Origin: Clostridiales bacterium
GTDB lineage: Bacteria > Bacillota_A > Clostridia > Saccharofermentanales > Saccharofermentanaceae
Length of the DNA: 5,304 bases
Assembly: GCA_017649745.1 (NCBI GenBank)
Contig: JAGCGE010000317.1
Location: 1 to 5,304, forward strand
Direction: 5' to 3'
Shown here: positions 1-5,269 of the stretch, in pieces
How positions within the stretch are numbered: the first letter of the stretch is position 1
Layout: every line of letters begins with the position of its first letter
Position numbers and translations under genes: made by a program
Notes under the pieces: generated by a model
Databases searched by the model: none
What the model saw: the letters and a program-made list of their open reading frames with translations, nothing else
What the model was told of the DNA's origin: nothing

Positions 1-1483
1 AGATGCGATCATAAAGGACCTTCTCACAACCCATACGGTTATATATGCCTGTAAGAGCATCCTGCATATAGATCCTACGAAGCTCCTTGTTCTTACGCAC
101 GGAAATGATATGACTTCGCATCGAGAAGAGAAGCACGTTCATATTCTTAACGAAATTAACAAGACTAAGATCATAGAGGATCTTAGTCGAATTCTTGATA
201 CCTACATAGCCGATGACATAGTGCAGATAGTTAAGAGGAGCAAAAATATAAAGGTTCGACTTCCCTTCTTCATGCACATAATCCGGGTATAATTCCCTGG
301 AATCGAACTGTCTCATATCCGTAAGTCTCTTGCCGTTGCGCAATTCGTACAATATATCCATGTTGGAACTGTAGCCGCGGACTCTCTCAGGATAATGATC
401 GTCATCCAGATCGAAGAAATCCGGTTCGGTGCAAAGAAAGTAGTCATGACCTAACTGAGGCATATCATCAGTGATACTTAAACCTTTTTCGAAAAAGTCC
501 TCCTTCTTCTCGGACATCGATACAGGGATCTGCATGCGCTGGAAGAAGATGCTCATGATGTTTGACTGAAGGTTATTCCATGTGGAATTTCTGATCGATG
601 AAAAACGCTTTCTCAATGCCTCCTCAGAAGGAGCACAGCCGCAACTCTCAGAAGGAACGAAGAAAGACTTATACTCTTCATGAAAGCGCTCATCAGGGTG
701 CTGCATCTGGTACTTAAGCTTCTCATAAGCGAGCTCCCCCAGCTTATCCCAGCCGCTTGATACAGATGCAAGTATTGGGAAAGTGCACTGACCTTCATTT
801 ATCATATCAAAACCGGTCAGTAAGACATCTTCAGGAACAGAGTAGCCGTGCTCAGCAAGAGACGAGTTGATTCCGAGCGCCATAGTGTCATTGCCACAGA
901 CGATAGCATCAGGTAGTTCATTTCCTTCATCAAGGAACAGGTTCATCTGAACATATGCCGTATATAATCCAAAATCACAAGTGAACTCGGTATAGAGATC
1001 AAGACCGTGCTCATTAAGGACATCAATAAGCGCCTGTCTTCTGATGGAGTTCTCTACATTACCCGGTATGCCGTTAACATAGATGATCTTCTTCGCATTA
1101 TGATGCTCGACAAGATGGATAGCGAGATCTCTTACACCGTTATAGTTCTCTGTCGTGATACAAGACATGTCAGGAACTTCAGCTTCAAGAGAGATCATCG
1201 GAACGCCTGCTCTCTGAAAACGTGCACAGACACGTTCCTCCTCATCAGGAAGATTAAATGTATTGGTAAGCATGATCGCTCCGTCGAAGCGGCTCGGATC
1301 AGGGAGATGGAACATATTAAGCTGGCATTTATTCTGAAGGACATTGTCGTTAGCTGAACAATAGGTAACGAACACGAAAATATCCACACCATCTTGGGCT
1401 GCTTTTCTCTGAATGCCAGTGACAGTGTGTTCAATAAATTCGTTGCTGAATCCGTTAGTAAAAACAGCTATACGATTATTCAT
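1..1483 (-). CDS. LacI-type ligand-binding domain fused to GGDEF diguanylate cyclase (partial, C-terminus off the left edge)
   Basis: An open frame of 494 codons runs from ATG at 1483-1481 off the left edge. Residues 1 to about 275 form a periplasmic-binding-protein fold of the LacI/GalR type: the start IAVFTNGFSNEF, then GNDTMALG (197-204), VPED (216-219) and LTGFD (222-226) match the family's sugar-binding core. A Cys pair, SESCGCAP, follows at 278-285. Residues 290-460 are unassigned; LYIFAPLNYLHYVIGYVGIKNS near 410-431 looks GAF-like. A charged helix then leads to DALTGIYNRMG (475-485), the conserved opening of GGDEF domains, which make cyclic di-GMP. The GG(D/E)EF active site is outside the window, so catalysis is unproven. 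There is no signal peptide and no helix-turn-helix; an in-frame TAG at 1496-1498 rules out a longer N-terminus. I infer a cytoplasmic sugar or metabolite sensor that sets c-di-GMP levels. Family call is firm; ligand unknown. Confidence 0.9.
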   Translation of the reverse strand, partial: MNNRIAVFTNGFSNEFIEHTVTGIQRKAAQDGVDIFVFVTYCSANDNVLQNKCQLNMFHLPDPSRFDGAIMLTNTFNLPDEEERVCARFQRAGVPMISLEAEVPDMSCITTENYNGVRDLAIHLVEHHNAKKIIYVNGIPGNVENSIRRQALIDVLNEHGLDLYTEFTCDFGLYTAYVQMNLFLDEGNELPDAIVCGNDTMALGINSSLAEHGYSVPEDVLLTGFDMINEGQCTFPILASVSSGWDKLGELAYEKLKYQMQHPDERFHEEYKSFFVPSESCGCAPSEEALRKRFSSIRNSTWNNLQSNIMSIFFQRMQIPVSMSEKKEDFFEKGLSITDDMPQLGHDYFLCTEPDFFDLDDDHYPERVRGYSSNMDILYELRNGKRLTDMRQFDSRELYPDYVHEEGKSNLYIFAPLNYLHYVIGYVGIKNSTKILYDLSLVNFVKNMNVLLFSMRSHIISVRKNKELRRIYMQDALTGIYNRMGCEKVLYDRI

Positions 1484-1490
1484 TCTTGTA

Positions 1491-1525
1491 TCCCTCTAGC
1501 CCGAAAAAATTAAAAATATATTATA
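1491..1525 (-). promoter_or_regulatory. Candidate promoter -10 and ribosome binding site of the LacI-like/GGDEF gene
   Basis: On the minus strand a perfect TATAAT lies at 1525-1520 in a very AT-rich stretch, and AGAGGGA at 1497-1491 is a good Shine-Dalgarno site 7 bases before the ATG at 1483. The expected transcript start would be near 1513, giving a leader of about 30 bases. No convincing TTGACA is found 16-18 bases upstream of the -10; the bases there include a CACGTG palindrome at 1542-1547. The ribosome binding site is solid; the promoter is probable but rests on the -10 alone. Confidence 0.5.
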
Positions 1526-1577
1526 TTTTAACAATAAATCTCACGTGTTAGTAGTGTTTTCGATCATTATTTACAGT

Positions 1578-1606
1578 AAAAAAACATCCGCCATTAAAGG
1601 CGGATG
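1578..1606 (-). terminator. Intrinsic terminator downstream of the secreted-protein gene
   Basis: On the minus strand CATCCGCC (1606-1599) pairs perfectly with GGCGGATG (1592-1585) around a six-base loop, and the stem runs straight into seven Ts (1584-1578). The GC-rich stem plus U-tract is a textbook rho-independent terminator. It sits 35 bases past the stop codon at 1641 and separates this transcript from the LacI-like/GGDEF gene that follows in the same direction. On the plus strand no T-run follows the stem, so it should act mainly in the minus direction. Confidence 0.93.
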
Positions 1607-1640
1607 CTTGGTAGGGTGTAGCATAAAGGTACGGCAGATA

Positions 1641-2375
1641 TCAGCCGATTGCTTCTGTTGTAAGGAATTCTACTTTATAGATGAAGATCTCAGTTCCACG
1701 ATCATATGTGTATGTAAGGTCGTTATATTCGTCGCCGGCTTCAATTACTGCCACATCTCCATCGTATGTGACTTCAAAGCCAAGCGAACTCATAAACCAC
1801 TCGAATTCCTCAGGCGTAGCCTTTAAGACAGCAATGAAAAACGTATTATTGCCTTCCTTGGAATCGGTTACTTCGAATCCGTTGCAGAAAACATATTCCA
1901 TACCTCCAATACCGGAAGCGTAATGTGTAGCACAATATTCGCTATCCTCTAAGAAGTAACCCTTAGACGCATATTCTTCAGCAAGTCTTCTAAGCTCCGG
2001 ATCTTCATAGTCAGCAGGATCTGCTTCCATAAAATATTCGTCGTGAGCGAGATAAGACATCCTGCAGAAATTCGGGCTGTTCTCAAAATCAGGTTTCTTG
2101 ATCGAATCTTCCTTCAATAACTCATCAAATTCATCTTCCTCAACCTGTGTCTCATCGACCACTGTTTCTTCAACAGTTGTTTCTTCGATCTGAGCTTCCT
2201 CAGCCTGAGTCTCCTCGATCTGAGCTTCAGTTTCTTCAACTGTTTCTTCAGTCACGATCTTTCCTGATTTAATGATATCGTTTGGTTTGATGTCAGCAAA
2301 AACAGGGAAAGCTACTGCCAAAGAAATCACTGAAGCAGCTGCAACGCCTAATCCGATCTTAGTATTCTTTTTCAT
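1641..2375 (-). CDS. Secreted protein of unknown function with Glu/Thr-rich linker
   Basis: The 244-residue product begins MKKNTKIG, followed by a hydrophobic stretch (about 8-24) and VFA at 25-27. This is a standard Sec signal peptide, with cleavage likely between A27 and D28. There is no lipobox Cys and no LPxTG anchor, so the protein should be released. Residues 41-88 are a strongly acidic low-complexity linker of EET/QIEET repeats. The remainder (about 95-240) looks globular, with Cys at 104, 148 and 164 and many Tyr, Phe, Asp and Glu residues. I recognise no domain. The start is supported by GAGGTG (2386-2381) 5 bases before the ATG. It follows the kinase gene by 103 bases with no terminator between, is preceded by the same box as the response regulator gene, and is followed by a strong terminator. 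I infer it is a regulon member, possibly the output of the two-component system or a partner of its sensor domain. Confidence 0.85.
   Translation of the reverse strand: MKKNTKIGLGVAAASVISLAVAFPVFADIKPNDIIKSGKIVTEETVEETEAQIEETQAEEAQIEETTVEETVVDETQVEEDEFDELLKEDSIKKPDFENSPNFCRMSYLAHDEYFMEADPADYEDPELRRLAEEYASKGYFLEDSEYCATHYASGIGGMEYVFCNGFEVTDSKEGNNTFFIAVLKATPEEFEWFMSSLGFEVTYDGDVAVIEAGDEYNDLTYTYDRGTEIFIYKVEFLTTEAIG
2112..2255 (-). repeat. Low-complexity repeats encoding the Glu/Thr-rich linker
   Basis: This segment encodes residues 41-88 of the secreted protein. A 14-base word, TCGATCTGAGCTTC on the plus strand, occurs at 2185-2198 and again at 2215-2228, a 30-base step that yields the ten-residue repeat EAQIEET-x3. 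Copies of CTGTTTCTTCA occur at 2162-2172 and 2240-2250. Repeats that stay in phase with codons could expand or shrink by replication slippage without breaking the frame, so linker length may vary between strains (inference). Confidence 0.75.
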
Positions 2376-2401
2376 CTCATCACCTCTCGGTTATTATTTT
2401 G

Positions 2402-2429
2402 TGGTATTCAGGAACCATTCCGTTTACCA
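2402..2429 (-). promoter_or_regulatory. Possible leader hairpin before the secreted-protein gene
   Basis: In the presumed 5' leader, TGGTA (2429-2425) can pair with TACCA (2406-2402), enclosing a second stem GGAA/TTCC (2421-2418 with 2414-2411) around a three-base loop. The two stems are interrupted by unpaired bases. No T-run follows, so it is not a terminator. It might stabilise the mRNA, or it may be chance; the stems are short. Confidence 0.25.
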
Positions 2430-2436
2430 TGGCATT

Positions 2437-2467
2437 ATGTTAATCCTGAGTTGTATCGAAGTTGTAA
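2437..2467 (-). promoter_or_regulatory. Probable response-regulator box and promoter of the secreted-protein gene
   Basis: On the minus strand TTACAA (2467-2462), five bases, then ATACAA (2456-2451) form a direct repeat with an 11-bp pitch. The match extends to TACAACT-TCGA-TACAACT. Eight bases further on is TAACAT (2442-2437), a plausible -10; CATAAT at 2439-2434 is an alternative. No TTGACA-like -35 exists at the right distance, and the repeat covers that place. This is the arrangement known for PhoB/OmpR-class activators. The same hexamers, spacer and distance to the -10 occur before the response regulator gene (4573-4603), which is the main reason to trust it. The box begins 11 bases after the kinase stop codon. 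Confidence 0.65.
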
Positions 2468-2478
2468 CAAGGAAGTAT

Positions 2479-3885
2479 TTATCGTGTACCTTCTTTATCA
2501 GGCTCATTCGGAAGCTTAAGTATGATACGAGTTCCTTCACCTTCCTTACTCACGATATCCATCGTTCCGCCGTGTAGTCTCATTATCTTGTCACAGAGCG
2601 TCAAGCCTAGTCCGACTCCATGTTCTGCTCTGCTTCTGGATTTGTCGACCATATAGAATGCTTCTTTAACACGGGACGCTTTATCTTCCGGGATACCAAG
2701 ACCATTATCGACTACTGTTATAGTATAAGGATTACCGTTCATCCAGTCTCCCGTAACGGTCACTTGCTTGGCTTCTGCCTTCATCGCATTATCGATCAGG
2801 TTAGTTATCACGATGCGAATAAGAGCATAGTCCGCCCAGAAGTACCCTTCTCCCAGCTGAATACTGATATCTACACCTCGTCTCTCACTCTCGATCCGAT
2901 AGAGAGCCTTGAGATCGTTTTCGAGATCAGAAGAACTGATCTGCTCGATCATGATGGCTGAACTGCTGCGATCAAGGTCGGTCAGTTCCAGGAGCTTCGA
3001 TGACAGAGATTGAAGTCTCTCTGCTTCAGACAAAATGACACCTGCTGCCTCTTTTATATCATTATCATGGAGCTTGCCCTGATAAAGAAGATCAGCATAG
3101 CCAATGATACCTGTGATCGGGGTCTTCGTCTCATGAGCAAAAGCGGCAATGAAATCTTCTTTGCTCGTGACGGAGTTTTCGAGAGCGATCATCTTCTCGC
3201 TGATGGTATCAGACATGGAGTTATAGGCCTGTGTCAGCTGTCCCAACTCATCATTTGTCACAACATCTATCCTATGCGAATAGTCACCCTTCGATATTGC
3301 CTCTGTCGCCTCACTTAAACGCCTTATCGGCTTTGTGATATATAAAGAAAAGACAAATGCAAAAGCTATGCCTACAACCAGAGAAGCAACATAGACTATT
3401 CTGCAGGTGTGTCTTAAGCTGTTATTCGATTCTATAATGTTGTTGATATACGTACGCGTTATACATGTGTACCTCACATTACGCATCGAAAAAGCAGAGG
3501 CGCACTCGATATATGAATCATACCCTGCTGTCTTGATCTCATATCGGACGATCCCTTCTTCTACAGATATAAGATCGGATTCAATTGACGAATCGCCATA
3601 TGTGACAGCGCCGTCCATAAGAACTGTCAGTTCCAGATCATCAGTTGTCATAGTCCTCTGAGAAGCTATACTGATTCTCTCTATGTCGGCGAGCTTATCA
3701 CGGGTAACTATGGTAATGTTCGATCTCAAGAGTGACTGAACGATCTTGTGTCTTTCCACGCTGTTTTCGATCGCATTATCAATATTCTTGTTAAGCGATG
3801 TCCTGATCAGGATCAGTGACGATACGAGCATCACAGCGACCAGTATGATGACAATCCCGAAATAAAGCCTCACGAATATCTTCAT
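2479..3885 (-). CDS. Membrane sensor histidine kinase (HAMP-HisKA-HATPase)
   Basis: The 468-residue protein has the complete build of a class I sensor kinase. A first membrane helix (about 7-28) is followed by an extracytoplasmic sensor region (about 29-162), a second helix (about 163-183) and a HAMP linker (184-236). The HisKA dimerisation helix carries AFAHETKTP, with H251 as the phosphate acceptor. The ATP-binding domain shows the N box NLIDNAMKA (362-370), the G1 box DNGLGIP (393-399) and the G2 box HGVGLGL (422-428), all intact. It should autophosphorylate on H251 and pass the phosphate to D51 of the regulator encoded just upstream. The sensor region is about 135 residues, has Cys at 128 and 141 and shows no domain I can name; size and placement would fit a single Cache/PAS-like fold. 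The start overlaps the regulator's stop as ATGA and has its own strong ribosome site. The signal is unknown. Confidence 0.96.
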   Translation of the reverse strand: MKIFVRLYFGIVIILVAVMLVSSLILIRTSLNKNIDNAIENSVERHKIVQSLLRSNITIVTRDKLADIERISIASQRTMTTDDLELTVLMDGAVTYGDSSIESDLISVEEGIVRYEIKTAGYDSYIECASAFSMRNVRYTCITRTYINNIIESNNSLRHTCRIVYVASLVVGIAFAFVFSLYITKPIRRLSEATEAISKGDYSHRIDVVTNDELGQLTQAYNSMSDTISEKMIALENSVTSKEDFIAAFAHETKTPITGIIGYADLLYQGKLHDNDIKEAAGVILSEAERLQSLSSKLLELTDLDRSSSAIMIEQISSSDLENDLKALYRIESERRGVDISIQLGEGYFWADYALIRIVITNLIDNAMKAEAKQVTVTGDWMNGNPYTITVVDNGLGIPEDKASRVKEAFYMVDKSRSRAEHGVGLGLTLCDKIMRLHGGTMDIVSKEGEGTRIILKLPNEPDKEGTR

Positions 3886-4550
3886 GTGGCACTCACCTCA
3901 GGAACTTCGAATCTGTAGCCGATACCGAAAACAGTCTTTATCACGTCATCGTAGCCGAGCTTCTGCCTAAGCCTTTTAATGTGATTATCAAGAGTCCTCG
4001 TCTCTCCGTAGTACTCTTCTTTCCAGACATATTCATAGAGTTGCTTGCGGCTCAAGGCTACATTCCTGTTATTGATGAGCATGCTCAAAAGATCGAATTC
4101 CTTCACCGTCAGAGCAACTTCCTCAGCATCTTTCGTAACCATACGGGATGTGCTGTTTACCACAACTCCCTTATACTCGAAAACATCATCCGAAGGTGCA
4201 GTTCTTCTGATAACGGCCTCAATACGAGCCAGGAGTTCAGAGACCTGGAACGGCTTACAGATATAATCGTCAGCGCCCATCTTAAGGCCTCTGACGCGGT
4301 CGTTCACCTGTCCCATGGCGGAGATGATTATTACGGGAGTCCCTGATGGAACGATATATTCAAGAAGATCATAACCGGATACCTTCGGAAGCATCAGATC
4401 GAGCAGCACAAGATCCCAAGGATGCCTGTCAAAAAGCTCCTCGCCCTCTTCACCGTCATATGCGAATTCGCAGGTATAACCCGCGCCTGTGAGCGTTTTG
4501 CCCAGCAGACTTGATATTGTCTGATCGTCTTCGATAACCAGTATGTTCAT
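3882..4550 (-). CDS. OmpR/PhoB-family response regulator
   Basis: The 222-residue product has the normal length and both domains of this family. The receiver domain (about 1-115) shows the acidic pair D8/D9, the phosphate-accepting D51 in LVLLDLMLP, S77 at the Thr/Ser switch position and K99 in the KPF motif, so it should be phosphorylated and switchable. The C-terminal winged helix (about 122-216) carries the typical LTVKEFDLLSML, the recognition-helix region TRTLDNHIKRLRQKL and the wing VFGIGYRFE. Such proteins bind direct repeats with a pitch of about 11 bp as head-to-tail dimers. Just such a repeat lies upstream of this gene and of the secreted-protein gene, so autoregulation is likely (inference). 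GGAGG at 4561-4557 is a good ribosome site for the ATG at 4550. It is the first gene of the regulator-kinase operon. Family call is very firm; a named orthologue such as PhoP or VanR cannot be assigned. Confidence 0.97.
   Translation of the reverse strand: MNILVIEDDQTISSLLGKTLTGAGYTCEFAYDGEEGEELFDRHPWDLVLLDLMLPKVSGYDLLEYIVPSGTPVIIISAMGQVNDRVRGLKMGADDYICKPFQVSELLARIEAVIRRTAPSDDVFEYKGVVVNSTSRMVTKDAEEVALTVKEFDLLSMLINNRNVALSRKQLYEYVWKEEYYGETRTLDNHIKRLRQKLGYDDVIKTVFGIGYRFEVPEVSAT
3893..3899 (-). promoter_or_regulatory. Internal ribosome binding site for the kinase, inside the regulator gene
   Basis: GAGGTGA on the minus strand lies within the last codons of the response regulator gene, 7 bases before the kinase ATG at 3885. 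Together with the 4-base ATGA overlap (3885-3882) it fixes the kinase start and points to coupled translation of the two proteins from one mRNA. Confidence 0.8.
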
Positions 4551-4561
4551 TCAGTTCCTCC

Positions 4562-4587
4562 AGTCGGTCATAACTATACCACCGACT
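4562..4587. repeat. Inverted repeat flanking the -10 of the response regulator promoter
   Basis: AGTCGGT (4562-4568) and ACCGACT (4581-4587) are perfect inverted 7-mers separated by 12 bases. The gap holds the candidate -10 (4573-4578), and the outer arm touches the activator box. The transcript should start near 4566, inside the inner arm, so the full hairpin would not be in the RNA. If functional it would act as a DNA operator, for example for a repressor, or for the regulator itself in a second mode. It may also be chance. Confidence 0.4.
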
Positions 4588-4603
4588 TGTATCATATTTG
4601 TAA
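4573..4603 (-). promoter_or_regulatory. Probable autoregulatory box and promoter of the response regulator gene
   Basis: On the minus strand TTACAA (4603-4598), five bases, ATACAA (4592-4587), eight bases, then TATAGT (4578-4573) as -10. The bases 17 upstream of the -10 (ACAAAT) do not resemble TTGACA, so an activator would be needed. The hexamers and both distances equal those before the secreted-protein gene (2437-2467). The shared pattern can be written TTACAA-nTnnG-ATACAA-nTCnGnnn-TAnnnT. The box begins 9 bases after the stop codon of the upstream membrane-protein gene. Expected transcript start is near 4566, about 15 bases before the ATG. Confidence 0.68.
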
Positions 4604-4612
4604 AATCAGCTG

Positions 4613-4918
4613 TTACATCCCGCTCGTAAAGGCAAGGAAGAAAAATGCTCCGATGTAACAAAGCACCGTCAAAACAGCAGAAGCGATGATGTAGAAGATG
4701 TTGGATCGCGATCTGGTGCCTTTTCGAATCTGTCTTATTATACTTACGATAAAAGCGATGTTGTAGAAGACAGGGAGCAGGAAATGCAGGACCATCAGCG
4801 GATAAAACGGCAATTCGTTTCTATAGGTGTACCATCTTCCTTCCTTGTAGAAAAGCCATATCAATGTGGTCACTGCCAGGATGACAGGAGGAAGTATGAA
4901 GCAGATCTTTTTCTTCAT
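4613..4918 (-). CDS. Small membrane protein of unknown function, three predicted membrane segments
   Basis: The 101-residue protein begins MKKKICFILP and has three hydrophobic stretches, about residues 5-24, 39-62 and 73-97. Charged loops separate them: YKEGRWYTYRNE after the first and the very basic RQIRKGTRSRS after the second. By the positive-inside rule that basic loop should be cytoplasmic. I recognise no family. The start chosen is the internal ATG at 4918, because AAGGGG (4934-4929) precedes it by 10 bases. The frame stays open back to an ATG at 5125, but that extension runs through the repeat array, has no ribosome site and encodes no recognisable protein. The gene lies 62 bases upstream of the response regulator gene, in the same direction and without a terminator, so read-through into the two-component operon is likely. 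It could be an accessory or immunity-type membrane protein, but nothing in the sequence proves a role. Confidence 0.75.
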   Translation of the reverse strand: MKKKICFILPPVILAVTTLIWLFYKEGRWYTYRNELPFYPLMVLHFLLPVFYNIAFIVSIIRQIRKGTRSRSNIFYIIASAVLTVLCYIGAFFFLAFTSGM

Positions 4919-4951
4919 CTTAAGTGAACCCCTTATTTTTTCTTTAAGCAG

Positions 4952-4980
4952 AGGATAAATAATCAGACAAGAAAAAGCAA
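4952..4980 (-). promoter_or_regulatory. Weak candidate promoter for the small membrane protein
   Basis: TTGCTT (4980-4975) and TATCCT (4957-4952) on the minus strand are separated by 17 bases, matching the housekeeping promoter at only some positions. The transcript would start near 4945, about 27 bases before the ATG at 4918. The response-regulator box is not present here, so if this is the promoter the gene is not under the same direct control. Confidence 0.28.
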
Positions 4981-5027
4981 CCTTATGCCGTATGTTATAA
5001 TTCTTAAAAAGTTCATTCTGTTTTGCC

Positions 5028-5235
5028 AGCGGACCCAAAGCCCTGTATAAGCAAAAATGGCCGCTCGAGAAGCGGACCAAATGCTCTGTAGAAACGAAAA
5101 CGTCCGCTGCGACCACTTCATTCATCGACTTTGAAGGTCGTATACCTTCAGCCAGCGGACCAAATGTCTTGAAAACGCATGGTTGGTCCGCTCACTTAGC
5201 GGCCTTAATTGTCTGTGGAGAAGGTTTGGTCCGCT
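5028..5235. repeat. Array of four diverged palindrome-ended repeats of about 38 bp in the divergent intergenic region
   Basis: Four units start with AGCGG(A/C)C and end with (G/T)(G/T)CCGCT or GGCCGCT: 5028-5065, 5071-5108, 5154-5192 and 5198-5235. Their lengths are 38, 38, 39 and 38. Units 1-2 and 3-4 are each separated by exactly 5 bases; units 2 and 3 are 45 bases apart. Interiors are related but diverged, roughly CAAATGnCTGTAnAAACG. Ends are inverted copies of each other: unit 3 has a perfect 10-bp terminal inverted repeat (AGCGGACCAA with TTGGTCCGCT). The junctions also fold, as GGCCGCT-CGAGA-AGCGGACC and GGTCCGCT-CACTT-AGCGGCC, both with 5-base loops. The array fills most of the 351-base gene-free gap (4919-5269) between divergent genes. 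It is not coding as far as I can see. It resembles REP/BIME-like intergenic repeats in architecture, but I do not recognise the family and see no transposase. Confidence 0.8.
5109..5153. repeat. Spacer between repeat units with its own 5-base-loop hairpin
   Basis: This 45-base segment separates the two repeat pairs. It contains TGAAGGT (5132-5138) and ACCTTCA (5144-5150), a perfect 7-bp inverted repeat with the 5-base loop CGTAT, the same geometry as the unit junctions but with a different sequence. CGACC (5110-5114) and GGTCG (5136-5140) are also inverted copies. It could be a degenerate fifth unit, since the step from unit 2 to unit 3 (83) is close to two normal steps (43 each), or an insertion between pairs. 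Confidence 0.5.
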
Positions 5236-5269
5236 CGATTACAAAAAACTCATAGAAACCGGAGGAAGT

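Noticed and set aside
110..1357. Open frames at 110-292 (+), 613-798 (-), 1007-1357 (+) and 1195-1434 (-)
   Set aside because: All are out-of-frame or antisense readings inside the continuous LacI-like/GGDEF frame, which has clear family motifs from end to end.
1570..1580. TTTAC-A-GTAAA palindrome upstream of the LacI-like/GGDEF gene as an operator
   Set aside because: It is short, AT-rich and overlaps the U-tract of the terminator, so its symmetry is easily explained by chance.
2468..2478. Terminator between the kinase and the secreted-protein gene
   Set aside because: No GC-rich stem followed by a T-run exists between the kinase stop codon and the box, so read-through is expected.
2479..3885. 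Several open frames on the plus strand opposite the kinase (for example 2620-2961, 3010-3318, 3407-3661)
   Set aside because: They lie antisense to a fully intact kinase, lack ribosome sites and show no protein-like domain pattern.
4919..5125. N-terminal extension of the small membrane protein to an ATG at 5125
   Set aside because: It runs through the palindromic repeats, has no ribosome site at its start, and a good ribosome site lies before the ATG at 4918, which begins a typical membrane-protein N-terminus.
5028..5235. The repeat array as a CRISPR array
   Set aside because: Repeated parts are only about 8-10 bases and inverted at the unit ends, the interiors are related to each other rather than unique, spacing is uneven in the middle, and no cas gene is nearby.
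5238..5256. TTACAA near the phosphatase start as a third regulator box
   Set aside because: The second hexamer at the 11-bp step is TCATAG, not ATACAA, and the orientation and distance to a -10 do not match the two good sites.
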